A DNA stretch of 64,000 nucleotides from Solwaraspora sp. WMMA2056 (GCF_030345095.1 NZ_CP128360.1:1612001-1676000); one strand, 5' to 3'. Counted from the stretch's first letter, positions 44,402-53,307 are shown. Numbers and translations are program-made. Notes: generated by a model from the sequence alone, not told the origin.

Positions 44402-45079
44402 ATGGCAGTCGACGGAGCGCCTACGGATGAGCCCGCCCCCCGTCCGCTTGCTGACGCTCTCGCTGCACCTCTGCTGAGCGCCTACCGTGCCGGCGGGTTT
44501 GGGTTGGCGTTTCTGCTGCTAGGCGCGTTGATCCTGACTGGTGCCGGAATTGCTGGTCGCGGGCTGGTCACCTACGTGCTGCTCAGCGTGGGCATCGTGC
44601 TTGTTCTCGTCCCCTGCTATTTCTTCTACGTCAAGGAGATCCGGCCCATCGATCGAGCCCGCCGGGCGGTGGTCAGCAACGAGGAGTTGATCAATGAGCT
44701 GCAGGAGGCGGCAGTCTCAGCCGCGCAGCTGGGATTGATGTTGCAGTCCGTGGTGTACAAGCACTCTCACGACGTCAACGTGGTGCTCAAGACGACCCGG
44801 TCGCAGCTGCGGCGTATTCCATTTGGCCTGGCCAAGCAGATTGCCGACCAGCCCGCCTTGATCAACGCCGACGCGCTGGCCACAAGCGTGGTGACGTTCT
44901 CGGAGCGGGCCGAGGAGGTGCTCCGTGAACTCAACGCAGCGATCGTTGAGTCCGACGCAGCCCGGCTGCGCAAGTACATCGACGAGGCAGACAAGCTCAA
45001 GGCGTCGATCCGTGGGCTCCTAGCCGCGCGCGATGAGCTGGCCGTCGAGGCCGGTACGGCCACTCCGCCGTCAGCCTGA
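44402..45079 (+). CDS. Membrane protein with two transmembrane helices and coiled-coil tail
   Basis: A 225-residue protein with a good ribosome site (GGAGG six bases before the ATG). Residues 30-50 (GGFGLAFLLLGALILTGAGIAG) and 54-77 are hydrophobic and form a hairpin of two transmembrane helices. The rest is a long charged helical region ending in EADKLKASIRGLLAARDE. No family recognised. It stands between the DUF1828 remnant and nuoB, with its own short upstream region. Confidence 0.65.
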   Translation: MAVDGAPTDEPAPRPLADALAAPLLSAYRAGGFGLAFLLLGALILTGAGIAGRGLVTYVLLSVGIVLVLVPCYFFYVKEIRPIDRARRAVVSNEELINELQEAAVSAAQLGLMLQSVVYKHSHDVNVVLKTTRSQLRRIPFGLAKQIADQPALINADALATSVVTFSERAEEVLRELNAAIVESDAARLRKYIDEADKLKASIRGLLAARDELAVEAGTATPPSA

Positions 45080-45269
45080 CGGAACGTCGTACGTCACTGG
45101 CGTGCGAGCATCAAACGGACTCCCAGTGGCCGAGGCAGCAGGCGGGTTGTCTTCTGCCGATCGAGCGATCTACCTGCCCCGCTAAAAGTTTGCTGGTCAA
45201 CCACCACCAGCGCGGAGGCTCCATGGGACCGGTCCGTACCGCTGTTGTGGTTGACTGGGTGGTACGTAC

Positions 45270-45920
45270 GTGTGGGGGAGCGGGGCCGGAGGAGGTGGCG
45301 GCGCGGTGGTGCAGTTGCCGGCGGTGCTCGGTGAGCCGATCCGGTTCGTGCTGAACTGGGGTCGCCGCTACTCGCTCTGGGTGTTCAACTTCGGCCTGGC
45401 CTGCTGCGCGATCGAGTTCATCGCCACCAGCATGGGCCGGCACGACTTCATCCGCCTCGGCGTCATCCCGTTCGCCCACGGGCCGCGCCAGGCCGACCTG
45501 ATGGTCGTCTCCGGCACCGTCACCGACAAGATGGCGCCGGCGATCAAGCGGCTCTACGACCAGATGCCCGAACCCAAGTACGTCATCTCGTTCGGTGCCT
45601 GCTCCAACTGCGGCGGCCCCTACTGGGACTCGTACTCGGTGACCAAGGGCGTCGACCAGCTGATCCCCGTCGACGTGTACGTGCCCGGCTGCCCGCCCCG
45701 GCCCGAAGCGCTGCTCCACGGCATCCTGCGGCTGCAGGAGAAGATCGCCGCCGAGCGCTCCGGCATCGGCGGCGTGCACCGGCCCGACCCGCTCGCCTCC
45801 CCGGTCGACCTGGCCGCCGACCCGGCCACCGGCCCAGACAACCCTGGACCCGGCACGCAGCCTGCCCGGCCCCGCAGCGTCGACGCCCTCGGTGCGCCGA
45901 TGGTCCGGCGGCCGAGCTGA
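45270..45920 (+). CDS. nuoB: NADH-quinone oxidoreductase subunit B (second locus)
   Basis: A NuoB homologue of about 216 residues. All four cysteines for cluster N2 are present: the CC pair at 45-46 in [10 protein letters not shown], Cys 111 in [10 protein letters not shown] and Cys 141 in [14 protein letters not shown]2 passes electrons to quinone at the junction of the peripheral and membrane arms. The C-terminal 50 residues are a low-complexity Pro/Asp-rich tail not typical of the family. The start is GTG at 45270, or the in-frame GTG at 45306 that would remove a glycine-rich leader. NuoA is absent upstream, and the next nuo gene is 6.8 kb away. Confidence 0.92.
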   Translation: MWGSGAGGGGGAVVQLPAVLGEPIRFVLNWGRRYSLWVFNFGLACCAIEFIATSMGRHDFIRLGVIPFAHGPRQADLMVVSGTVTDKMAPAIKRLYDQMPEPKYVISFGACSNCGGPYWDSYSVTKGVDQLIPVDVYVPGCPPRPEALLHGILRLQEKIAAERSGIGGVHRPDPLASPVDLAADPATGPDNPGPGTQPARPRSVDALGAPMVRRPS

Positions 45921-45938
45921 GCCGCCCCGCCCAGCGTC

Positions 45939-46334
45939 TCAATCACCTGCCGGGGAGTAGGTCCTGCCGGCTCCAATCGTAATATTGGCCCCGCCCTCGC
46001 CTGGCAGCACCAACGGCGACTCTTTGCGCCCGCCTTCAATTAGTGGCGAGACCGCGATGATGCGCACCTCGCCGGTCGCATCGTTTCTCGGCAGCAGAGT
46101 CTTTCCGGCGGCGTCCGACCTTCCCGTCGCCAGGACCTGACCACCTGGGTCCACCATCGACACTTCCGCGTCCGGCACCCCGAGCGCGAAGCAGCCACCG
46201 TCGCCGTCAGCGCAGACGCTGACCCGCAGCTGCACCTCGACGCTGGCGGCCTCGTCGACCCCGCAGCCGACTGTGCCCGCAACAACGAGCATGACCCCGA
46301 CGAGGGCACTGAGCCTTGCCCACGATCCTGCCAC
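45939..46334 (-). CDS. Small lipoprotein with carboxypeptidase-regulatory-like/Ig-like fold
   Basis: About 131 residues from a GTG at 46334 (GGAGG five bases before it; another GTG is one codon upstream). The signal sequence is ARLSALVGVMLVVAGTVGC, with the lipobox ending in Cys. The mature part, with FALGVPDAEVSMVDPGGQVLATGRSDAAG (split around DPGGQ), resembles an extracellular Ig-like or carboxypeptidase-regulatory-like domain that decorates cell-surface proteins. Function unknown. It lies convergent to nuoB, with an 18-base gap. Confidence 0.65.
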   Translation of the reverse strand: MAGSWARLSALVGVMLVVAGTVGCGVDEAASVEVQLRVSVCADGDGGCFALGVPDAEVSMVDPGGQVLATGRSDAAGKTLLPRNDATGEVRIIAVSPLIEGGRKESPLVLPGEGGANITIGAGRTYSPAGD

Positions 46335-46669
46335 CACAGCCTCCGTTGTAGACGATGACCGAGCTCGCCGGCATCCTACCGGCAGAACCATCCTTCCGAG
46401 TTCTTCCAGATCTGACAGATATCAATCAACCGTCTCGGCAACGAATGGCTTCTTGAATGGCGCGACATGCCCCGCGCCGGATTCGATGGAGACATGGAAA
46501 CCTGGATCGGATCGCCACCGACGTCGGTGCGTCGTCGTCACGCACCGTCCCGCTGGGCTGACCCGGCCGAGAGTCGACCCCGCTGAACGGCCGAGCTGTC
46601 TCGGCGTACAGCTGATTCTGACCCGGCGCTCAGCGGAGCTGTTGCCCACGCGCGGTAGCGTGCCCGGAC
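46335..46669. other. Divergent intergenic region between lipoprotein and DUF2252 gene
   Basis: A 335-base stretch between divergent starts. Codon use and frame choice give no convincing gene, and I see no RNA or clear operator. It presumably holds both promoters. Confidence 0.4.
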
Positions 46670-47989
46670 GTGAGTGAGACGCAGCGCGCGACGCAGATCG
46701 TCGACATCCTGACCGCCGAGTTCGGTGAACTGATGGCCATCGACCCGGCCGCCTTCCAGCGCAAGTTCCGCAAGATGGCCGCCAGCCCGTTCGCGTTCTA
46801 CCGGGGCACCGCCTGCCTGTTCTACGCCGACCAGACCGACCCCGGCGGGCCGTTCAACGACGACAGCTTCTGCGACAAGCGGACCAGCCGCGTCTGGATC
46901 CATGGTGACCTGCACGCCGAGAACTTCGGCACCTACATGAACGGCTCCGGCGAGCTGGTCTTCAACGTCAACGACTTCGACGAGGCGTATGTCGGGCCGT
47001 TCATCTGGGACCTGCGGCGCTTCGCCGCCAGCGTCGCCCTCATCGGCTACGCCAAGGCGCTCTCCGACGACGTCATCAGCACCCTCGTACGCACGTTCGC
47101 CACCGCCTACCTGGCGGAACTGCGCGCCATCGTCGCCGGCGGCGAGGAAGCGATCGGCTCGATCACCCTCGCCAACGCCACCGGCGTGCTGCGCCACGTG
47201 CTGCAGGAAGCCCGGCTCAACACCCGTGTCGGTCTGCTCGAGAACCTCACCACCATCAACGACTACGAGCGGCGGTTCATCCACCGCGACGGCGTGTACG
47301 CCATCGACGACGACACCCGGGCCGCGGTCACCGCCGCGTTCGCCGACTACCTGACCACGCTGCCGCAGCGGGCCGACGGCAGCCGCACCGACCCCGCCCA
47401 CATCAAGGACATCGTGCTGCGCAAGGGCGTCGGCATCGGCTCCGCCGGGCTGCCGTCGTACAGCATCCTGCTCGAAGGCCACACCCAGGCGTTGGAGAAC
47501 GACGTCATCGTCTACCTGAAGCAGGCCCAGGTGCCGGCCGTCGCCCGGCACATCGACGACGACGGCGTCCGCTCCTACTTTCGCCACCAGGGCCACCGGA
47601 CCGCCGAATCGCAGCGGGCGTTGCAGGCCCACGCCGACCCGTGGCTCGGCTACACCGAACTCGGCGGCGTCGGGCAGCTGGTCGCCGAGGTGTCGCCGTA
47701 CGCCGCCGACCTGGACTGGGCCGACGTCAACGAACTGGCCGACCTGACCGGCGTCGTCGCCGACCTGGCCCACTCGGTCGCGAGGATGCACTCGGTCGCC
47801 GACGACGAGTCCAGCCACGACCTGGTCGACTTCTCCACCGAGGAGGCGATCGTCGCGGCGGTCGACGCCGACGAGGCCGGCTTCGTCGAGGGCCTGGTCG
47901 ACTTCGCCCACCGGTACGGTGCCCGCGCCCGCACCGACCACCGGATCTTCGTCGACCTGTTCCGCAACGGCCAGCTGCCCTGGGTCTGA
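46670..47989 (+). CDS. DUF2252 protein (kinase-like fold)
   Basis: A 439-residue DUF2252 protein. FAFYRGTACLFYAD is the usual start of the domain; WIHGDLHAENFGTY and FNVNDFDEAYVGPFIWDLRR match the catalytic-loop and metal-binding segments of aminoglycoside-phosphotransferase-like kinases (HGDxxxxN and D-F-D); HSVARMHS is near the end. The substrate is unknown; kinase activity is inferred from fold resemblance only. GTG start at 46670. It stops just before a convergent TetR gene. Confidence 0.88.
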   Translation: MSETQRATQIVDILTAEFGELMAIDPAAFQRKFRKMAASPFAFYRGTACLFYADQTDPGGPFNDDSFCDKRTSRVWIHGDLHAENFGTYMNGSGELVFNVNDFDEAYVGPFIWDLRRFAASVALIGYAKALSDDVISTLVRTFATAYLAELRAIVAGGEEAIGSITLANATGVLRHVLQEARLNTRVGLLENLTTINDYERRFIHRDGVYAIDDDTRAAVTAAFADYLTTLPQRADGSRTDPAHIKDIVLRKGVGIGSAGLPSYSILLEGHTQALENDVIVYLKQAQVPAVARHIDDDGVRSYFRHQGHRTAESQRALQAHADPWLGYTELGGVGQLVAEVSPYAADLDWADVNELADLTGVVADLAHSVARMHSVADDESSHDLVDFSTEEAIVAAVDADEAGFVEGLVDFAHRYGARARTDHRIFVDLFRNGQLPWV

Positions 47990-47992
47990 CCG

Positions 47993-48559
47993 TTAGCCGA
48001 GGACGGAGCGGATCAGGGCGACGACGCCGGCCCTGATCCGCTCCGGCGGCTCGTCGCGCAGTTGGTGCAGCAGGTCGCTGCGGACGGCGGCGAGCAGGGC
48101 GTGCGCCAGGAAGTCGGCGTGTTCCGAGCCGCGCACGCCAGTGATGATGGCGGCCAGGTGGCGGTGCAGTTCGTCGTACGCCGGGTTGAGGTACGGGCTG
48201 CCCCGGCCGGCGCTTTCCAGCGCGAGCGCCAGTGCCCGGTTGGTGTGTTTGTAGTCGAGGATCGCGTCGAAGATCGCGATGACCTGGGCCGTCGGGTCCC
48301 GGTCTGCTCCCTGTCCAGGATCGTGCAGGGTGGCCTGCAGGGCGGTGCCGCGCTGGGCGGCGAGGGCCTGCAGCAGGCCGGTGCGGTCGCCGAAGCCACG
48401 GAACAGGGTGCCCTTGCCGACGCCGGCCGCCTGGGCGATGGCGTCCATGGTGACCTCGTCCGGGTCGTCGGCGGCGTCGAGCAGCCGGCCGGCTGCGGCC
48501 AGCACGGTTTCCCGGTTGCGGGCGGCGTCGGCCCGTTCCTTGCGTGCTGCCGCCGGCAC
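47993..48559 (-). CDS. TetR-family transcriptional regulator
   Basis: A 188-residue regulator. The N-terminal helix-turn-helix is RETVLAAAGRLLDA, MDAIAQAAGVGKGTLFRGFG and DRTGLLQALAAQRG; the remainder is the all-helical ligand domain. GTG start at 48559. It is divergent from a SnoaL-remnant/NAD(P)-binding gene pair, and two palindromes (48593 and 48619) in the 92-base gap are probable operators, so it likely represses that pair and itself until a ligand binds. Confidence 0.93.
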   Translation of the reverse strand: MPAAARKERADAARNRETVLAAAGRLLDAADDPDEVTMDAIAQAAGVGKGTLFRGFGDRTGLLQALAAQRGTALQATLHDPGQGADRDPTAQVIAIFDAILDYKHTNRALALALESAGRGSPYLNPAYDELHRHLAAIITGVRGSEHADFLAHALLAAVRSDLLHQLRDEPPERIRAGVVALIRSVLG

Positions 48560-48592
48560 GGTTGACCGTCCTCTCGCCCCGCCTCGCTTATC

Positions 48593-48607
48593 CGGACCGA
48601 CGGTCCG
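48593..48607. promoter_or_regulatory. TetR operator-like palindrome 1
   Basis: CGGACCGACGGTCCG, a palindrome with seven-base arms around a central A. It is nearly identical to the box at 48619-48633; their centres are 26 bases apart, and a TATAGTT-like -10 element lies between them at about 48609. Confidence 0.75.
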
Positions 48608-48618
48608 TATAGTTGATC

Positions 48619-48633
48619 CGGACCGCTGGTCCG
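48619..48633. promoter_or_regulatory. TetR operator-like palindrome 2
   Basis: CGGACCGCTGGTCCG, six-base perfect arms (CGGACC/GGTCCG). It lies 18 bases upstream of the start codon at 48652, just before GAGGAGG, where a bound repressor would block transcription. Confidence 0.75.
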
Positions 48634-48651
48634 AATCCTAGAGGAGGCACC

Positions 48652-48834
48652 ATGACCGAAGCACCCATCCCCATCGGCAGCCCCGCCGTCCAACTGCTGC
48701 ACCGCTGCCTCGACCACCTGCTCGCCAAGGACATGCCCGGCTTCCTCGCACACTGGCACGACGATGCGGTCGCCGAGTTCCCGTTCCCTCCACCCGGCCC
48801 CGCCGCCGTGATCCCGGCGGGCACCGATGTCTGA
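48652..48834 (+). pseudogene. Truncated SnoaL/NTF2-like protein
   Basis: A 60-codon frame from the ATG at 48652 (GAGGAGG ahead of it). It encodes the first helices of a SnoaL-type domain (AVQLLHRCLDHLLAKDMPGF, HWHDDAVAEFPFPPPG), then ends quickly with AAVIPAGTDV. Full-length relatives are about 130 residues, so roughly half appears to have been lost. The stop overlaps the ATG of the next gene, so it may still act as a coupled leader. It could be expressed as a short peptide. Confidence 0.6.
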
Positions 48835-49696
48835 CGCTGATCAGCGGACCGTCCTGGTCACCGGGGCGACCGGCAACATCGGCCGGCACATCGTCGCCAC
48901 CCTCGCCGCAGCCGGCCACCCGGTGCGGGCCGCCAGCCGGCACCGCCCCACCGACCCGGCCGCCGCCACCAGCCACGTCCCCTTCGACTGGCACGACCCG
49001 GCCACCCACCAGCCTGCCGTCGACGGCGTCCACGCCGTCTACCTGATGCCGCCGCCGGCCAGCGCCGACCCAGTCGGCCAGGTCGGCGCGTTCCTCGACC
49101 TGGCCCAGGACGCCGGCGTACGCCGGATCGTGCTGCTCAGCTCATCGGCGGTCCGCACCGGCGACCCCGGCCCCGGCCAACTGCACGCCACCATCGCCGA
49201 CCGGCTCCCGCAGTGGACGGTGCTGCGCCCGTCCTGGTTCATGCATAACTTCGTCGGCGCGCACCCGCACGCGCACAGCATCCTGCGCGACGGCGAGATC
49301 GTCACCGCCACCGGCGACGGCCGGGTCGGCTTCATCGACGCCGCCGACATCGCCGCCGTCGCCGTACGGGCCCTGACCGACCCGACCCCGCACAACGCCG
49401 AGCACCTGCTCACCGGCCCGCAGACGCACAGCTACGCCGACGTCGCCGCGATGATCAGCGAGGTCAGCGGCCGGCCGGTCCGCCACCGTACGGTCGACGC
49501 CGACACGATGCGCCACCGGCTCGCCGACCTCGGCATCCCGCACGGCTTCGCCGCCCTGCTGGCCGGTATGGACGCTGCCATCGCCGCCGGCTCCGAGGAC
49601 CGGACCACCAGTACGGTCGCCGACGTCACCGGCCGGGCACCGACCAGCCTGCGCGACTTCTGCACCGCCCACGCCGCCCACTGGCGGCCGATCTGA
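48827..49696 (+). CDS. NmrA-like NAD(P)H-binding oxidoreductase/sensor
   Basis: A 289-residue atypical short-chain dehydrogenase of the NmrA/QOR2 type: the Rossmann motif TVLVTGATGNIGRHIVATLA, AVYLMPPPA, RIVLLSSSAVR, LRPSWFMHNFVG and ADIAAVAVRAL. There is no YxxxK pair, as in NmrA-type proteins, which may act as quinone reductases or redox sensors. It is coupled to the SnoaL remnant and faces the TetR regulator, which probably controls it. Confidence 0.88.
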   Translation: MSDADQRTVLVTGATGNIGRHIVATLAAAGHPVRAASRHRPTDPAAATSHVPFDWHDPATHQPAVDGVHAVYLMPPPASADPVGQVGAFLDLAQDAGVRRIVLLSSSAVRTGDPGPGQLHATIADRLPQWTVLRPSWFMHNFVGAHPHAHSILRDGEIVTATGDGRVGFIDAADIAAVAVRALTDPTPHNAEHLLTGPQTHSYADVAAMISEVSGRPVRHRTVDADTMRHRLADLGIPHGFAALLAGMDAAIAAGSEDRTTSTVADVTGRAPTSLRDFCTAHAAHWRPI

Positions 49697-49718
49697 GCTG
49701 TCGGCCCGCGGTGCGGAT

Positions 49719-49781
49719 CGCCGTTTTCTACACCACATACCTTATGGTCGACGCTTAACGTGTGTGGTGTAGGAAACGGCG
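49719..49781. terminator. Long inverted repeat between convergent genes
   Basis: Arms at 49719-49737 and 49763-49781 pair over 19 bases with one G:T-type mismatch and enclose a 25-base loop. The position between two convergent stops suits a bidirectional terminator. The loop size and stem resemble the element at 59442-59505, so it may be a dispersed palindrome. Confidence 0.7.
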
Positions 49782-49829
49782 AGAGTGGATCACCCCAGCA
49801 AGACCAGCCCGGCGCTGCGGGCGCTGCTG

Positions 49830-50867
49830 TCAGAACTCGATGACGGTCTTGATGCCGCCCTGCTCGGCGTACGCCTGGGCGTAGTCGTCCAGGCCGTACC
49901 GGTGGGTGATCATGCCCATCAGCCAGTCGTGGTCGGCGCGGGCCAGCGCATCCGCCGCCTGCCGCCAGTGCCGCCGGTTGGCGTTGACCGTGCCGAAAAT
50001 GACGTTGTTCTTCAACACCAGGCAGCGGTTCAGCTCGTTGAGATCCAACTCGACGTGGTGGGCACTCGCGTTGATCCCGGTCAGGCAGCCGACGCCGTTC
50101 GGGGCCAGCTTGCCGAATACGTCGTGCACCACCGGCGGCGCACCCGTGCACTCGATGATCACGTCCGGGTCGAAGTCCAGCTCCGCCACCGGCACCGTGT
50201 GGTACGTCGCACCCAGCCGCCGGGCCAGCTCCGGCTTCGGCCCGGACGTGCCGCGCGCCAACACGTGCGTCTCCAGGCCACGTTGCACACTCAGCAGCGC
50301 CGCCAGCAGGCCGATCGGGCCGGCCCCGGTGACCAGCACCCGCTGCGGCGCCCAGAACCCCCGCGCACCGATCCGGTCGACGTGGTCCCACGCCTTCGCC
50401 ACCACACTCGTCGGCTCCAGCAGCACCCCCGCCAGCCCCAGCTCCGGGCGCAACGCCACCACGTACTCGGCGGGAGCCCGCCAGCGTTGCCGGCCGAACC
50501 CGTCGACGCCCTTGATCCCACACTCGGTGTACCGGCCGTTGCTGCACAGATCCCACTCGCCGGCCGCGCAGTACGGGCACGGCACCGGATCGCGGTGCCG
50601 GACGATCCCGGCGACCAGGTCACCCGGCTGCATCGTGCCGGTCGGGTCCTCGATCACCCGCCCCAGCGACTCGTGGCCGATCACCAGATCGTCCCGCCCG
50701 TCCGGCGGCTCGCCGTAGTCACCGGCAAGGATTTCCGAATCCGTACCGCAGATGCCGACCGCGACCGCCTCGACCAGCACCTCGCCCTCGTCGCGCGACG
50801 GCTCCGGCGCGTCGTCGACGAGCCGCAGCGAATCGGCCTTGCCCGGGGTGACAGTCAATGCGCGCAT
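49830..50867 (-). CDS. Zinc-dependent glucose 1-dehydrogenase-like alcohol dehydrogenase
   Basis: A 345-residue medium-chain dehydrogenase. Catalytic zinc residues appear in VGICGTDSEIL and VIGHESLGRV; CPYCAAGEWDLC gives part of the second cysteine set; the nucleotide motif is VLVTGAGPIGLLAALL. FGRQRWRAPAEYVV and the C-terminal FGTVNANRRHW match glucose dehydrogenases, which oxidise an aldose to the lactone with NAD(P). Substrate not certain. It is divergent from the YCII/sigma pair. Confidence 0.88.
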   Translation of the reverse strand: MRALTVTPGKADSLRLVDDAPEPSRDEGEVLVEAVAVGICGTDSEILAGDYGEPPDGRDDLVIGHESLGRVIEDPTGTMQPGDLVAGIVRHRDPVPCPYCAAGEWDLCSNGRYTECGIKGVDGFGRQRWRAPAEYVVALRPELGLAGVLLEPTSVVAKAWDHVDRIGARGFWAPQRVLVTGAGPIGLLAALLSVQRGLETHVLARGTSGPKPELARRLGATYHTVPVAELDFDPDVIIECTGAPPVVHDVFGKLAPNGVGCLTGINASAHHVELDLNELNRCLVLKNNVIFGTVNANRRHWRQAADALARADHDWLMGMITHRYGLDDYAQAYAEQGGIKTVIEF

Positions 50868-51016
50868 ACGCGGAGAGTTCCCCGCCCGGCGGAAGCTACA
50901 CCGCGAAAGACGAGCCCGAAATCTCGGTGGAGCGTGTCGGATCGAGACGGCAGCGTTCGTAGTAGGGGTGAGCGCCGGCCCGAGGGGCGGCCACCCGACG
51001 ACAGGAGACGATCCCG

Positions 51017-51367
51017 ATGGTGCAGTACCTGATGTCCGTTCTGACTGATTCGACCGACCTCGCCACCGAGCCGGAGATGGCCGCGATCGGTGCCTTCAAC
51101 GAGCAGCTCAAGACCGACGGCCACTGGGTCTTCGCCGGCGGCCTCGCCGCACCTGACACGGCAACGGTCGTCGACGGCCGGGCCGGGTCGGCGGGGCCGG
51201 ACACCGAGCCGGTGTTCAGCGACGGGCCCTACCTGGAGTCGAAGGAGTGGATCGCCGGCTTCTGGATCATCGAAGCCCCGCACCTGGACGTGGCGTTGCG
51301 GCTCGCCGCCCTGGGCTCGAAGCACTGCAACCGCCGGGTCGAGCTCCGGCCGTTGCTGGGCGGATGA
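51017..51367 (+). CDS. YCII-related (DGPF-domain) protein
   Basis: A 116-residue YCII-family protein: VQYLMSVLTD at the N-terminus, GHWVFAGGLAAPDTATVV, and the family signature FSDGPYLESKEWIAGFWII. Such proteins occur beside ECF sigma factors in actinobacteria and may act with them. GGAGA lies upstream of the ATG. It is 34 bases from the sigma gene and probably co-transcribed. Confidence 0.9.
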   Translation: MVQYLMSVLTDSTDLATEPEMAAIGAFNEQLKTDGHWVFAGGLAAPDTATVVDGRAGSAGPDTEPVFSDGPYLESKEWIAGFWIIEAPHLDVALRLAALGSKHCNRRVELRPLLGG

Positions 51368-51377
51368 GCGGGCGGGT

Positions 51378-51411
51378 CAGCCGGATGAGTGACGCAGCCG
51401 GATGAGTGACG
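51378..51411 (+). repeat. Tandem 17-base duplication over the sigma-factor start
   Basis: CAGCCGGATGAGTGACG occurs twice head to tail. The first copy creates a six-codon frame (51385-51405, MSDAAG then stop) whose TGA overlaps the ATG of the sigma gene in an ATGA arrangement, so the duplication may place a tiny coupled leader ahead of the gene. Confidence 0.7.
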
Positions 51412-52670
51412 TCGACGAGGTGATCACCCGGGTCCATCGTGCACAGTGGGCCCGGGTCGTCGCCACCCTGGTCGCGCGCTTCGGTGACCTCGACATCGCC
51501 GAAGAGATGGCCGCCGAGGCGTTCGCGACCGCCGTCGAGCGCTGGCCGGTCGACGGCGTCCCGCCGAACCTGGGCGGGTGGCTCACCACCACCGCCCACC
51601 GCAAGGCCATCGACCGGTTACGGCGCGAGGCCCGGCGCGCGGCGAAACACCGGGAGGCGCTGATGCTGTCCGATCCCACTGACCTGTTCGGCACCGCTGC
51701 CCCGCCCGGCGGTGCCATCGACGACGACCGGCTCCGCCTCGTTTTCACCTGCTGCCATCCGGCTCTCGCCATGCCGGCCCGGGTCGCGTTGACGCTGCGG
51801 ATGGTCGGCGGGCTCACCGTGCCCGAGATCGCCCGCGCCTTCCTGGTCGGCGAGGCCGCGATGGGCCGGCGGATCACCCGGGCGAAAGAGAAAATCAAAG
51901 CCGCGAAGATTCCGTACGGCGTGCCGTCGCCGGCGGACGTGCCGGCCCGGGTCACCGGCGTGCTCGCCGTCCTCTACCTGATCTTCAACGAGGGCTACCT
52001 GAGCTCCAACCCGGAGCAGGACGCGATCCGCGGCGACCTGACCGCCGAGGCGATCCGGCTGACCCGGCTGGTCCATGCCCTGCTGCCAGCCGACGGGCCG
52101 ACCGACCGTGCGGCCGACGGCGAGGCTGCTGGTGAGGCCGCCGGACTGCTGGCGTTGATGCTGCTCACCGAGGCCCGCCGGGCCGCCAGGGTGTCGGCCA
52201 ACGGTGCGCTCGTCCCCCTCGACCAGCAGGACCGTCGCGCCTGGGGCCGCGAGCTGATCGCCGAAGGTCACGCCCTGGTCCGCGCCCGCCTCGCCAGCGG
52301 CCAGCCACCGGGGCGCTACCAGATTCTCGCCGCGATCAACGCCGTCCACACCGACGCCCGCGATGCCCGGGACACCGACTGGTCGCAGATCGTCGCCCTC
52401 TACGACCAGTTGACCCGCCTCGACCCGTCGCCGATCGTACGGCTCAACCGGGCGATCGCCGTCGCCGAACTCGACGGCCCACAGGTCGCCCTGGCCCAGG
52501 TGGACACTCTGCCGCTGCAGGGCTACCACGCCTTCCACGCCACCCGCGCCGAGCTGCTGCGCCGGCTGGGCCGGGGCGAAGCGGCGCGGGCCGCGTACGA
52601 CCAGGCCATCGCGCTGGCCGGCAACACCGCCGAGACGGCGTACCTCACCCGGCGCCGCGACCAGCCTTAG
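51402..52670 (+). CDS. ECF-type RNA polymerase sigma factor (SigJ-like, with C-terminal extension)
   Basis: A 422-residue sigma factor. Region 2 is at ARVVATLVARFGDLDIAEEM and LGGWLTTTAHRKAIDRLRRE; region 4 at ALTLRMVGGLTVPEIARAFL and AMGRRITRAKEKI. A long C-terminal domain of about 230 residues (LYLIFNEGYLSS, RYQILAAINAVHTDA, RLNRAIAVAELDGPQ) is typical of the YCII-associated ECF group, with tetratricopeptide-like helices. It directs polymerase to a small regulon and is probably controlled through that C-terminal domain rather than an anti-sigma factor. A six-codon leader precedes it. Confidence 0.93.
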   Translation: MSDVDEVITRVHRAQWARVVATLVARFGDLDIAEEMAAEAFATAVERWPVDGVPPNLGGWLTTTAHRKAIDRLRREARRAAKHREALMLSDPTDLFGTAAPPGGAIDDDRLRLVFTCCHPALAMPARVALTLRMVGGLTVPEIARAFLVGEAAMGRRITRAKEKIKAAKIPYGVPSPADVPARVTGVLAVLYLIFNEGYLSSNPEQDAIRGDLTAEAIRLTRLVHALLPADGPTDRAADGEAAGEAAGLLALMLLTEARRAARVSANGALVPLDQQDRRAWGRELIAEGHALVRARLASGQPPGRYQILAAINAVHTDARDARDTDWSQIVALYDQLTRLDPSPIVRLNRAIAVAELDGPQVALAQVDTLPLQGYHAFHATRAELLRRLGRGEAARAAYDQAIALAGNTAETAYLTRRRDQP

Positions 52671-52680
52671 GATCAGTGGC

Positions 52681-53307
52681 ATGACCCCGGAGGAGATCGG
52701 CGCACATCTGGTCACCCTGCTGGAACAGTCGGGCCTGACCCACGGTGTCACCGCAACGGTCTCCGCAGGCGGGGGCGCCTACGCGCGGGCCACCATCGAC
52801 GTACCGGTCGACAGGTGGCCGGCCGCGCTGCGCACCGCCCGCGACGACACCGACCTGAGCTGCGACTTCTTCGACTGGCTGTCCGCCGTCGACGAACTCG
52901 ACGCCGGGTTCGCCATCGTCGCCCACCTGTGGTCGGTCCGGCACCGGCACGGCGTACTGCTGCGCACCCGCGTCCCCCGCGACAACCCGCAGCTGCCCAG
53001 CGTCGTTGACGTCTTCCCCGGCGCCGACTGGCACGAGCGGGAAACCCACGAAATGTTCGGCATCGACTTCACCGGCCACCCCAACCTGACCCCGCTGCTG
53101 CTGCCACCACAGTTCGAAGGCCACCCGCTGCGCAAGGAGTTCGTCCTCGCCTCCCGGGTCGCCAAGCCGTGGCCGGGCGCGAAAGAACCCGGCGAGCCCG
53201 GCGGCGGCGGGGCCAAACGTGCCCCGATGCGGCCACCGGGCGTACCGCTGCCGACCGAATGGGGTCCGCAGGCCGCCAAAGCCAACCCCGACGGAGGTAC
53301 GGCCTGA
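52681..53307 (+). CDS. nuoC: NADH-quinone oxidoreductase subunit C (second locus)
   Basis: A 208-residue NuoC homologue. The core is DFFDWLSAVDELDAGFAIV and the signature PGADWHERETHEMFGIDFTG followed by HPLRKEFVLA, which in intact complexes packs against NuoD. The C-terminal 45 residues are a Gly/Pro-rich extension. NuoD, the usual neighbour and partner, is missing: the next gene is nuoH, starting inside the nuoC stop (TGATG). It is 6.8 kb from nuoB. Confidence 0.92.
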   Translation: MTPEEIGAHLVTLLEQSGLTHGVTATVSAGGGAYARATIDVPVDRWPAALRTARDDTDLSCDFFDWLSAVDELDAGFAIVAHLWSVRHRHGVLLRTRVPRDNPQLPSVVDVFPGADWHERETHEMFGIDFTGHPNLTPLLLPPQFEGHPLRKEFVLASRVAKPWPGAKEPGEPGGGGAKRAPMRPPGVPLPTEWGPQAAKANPDGGTA

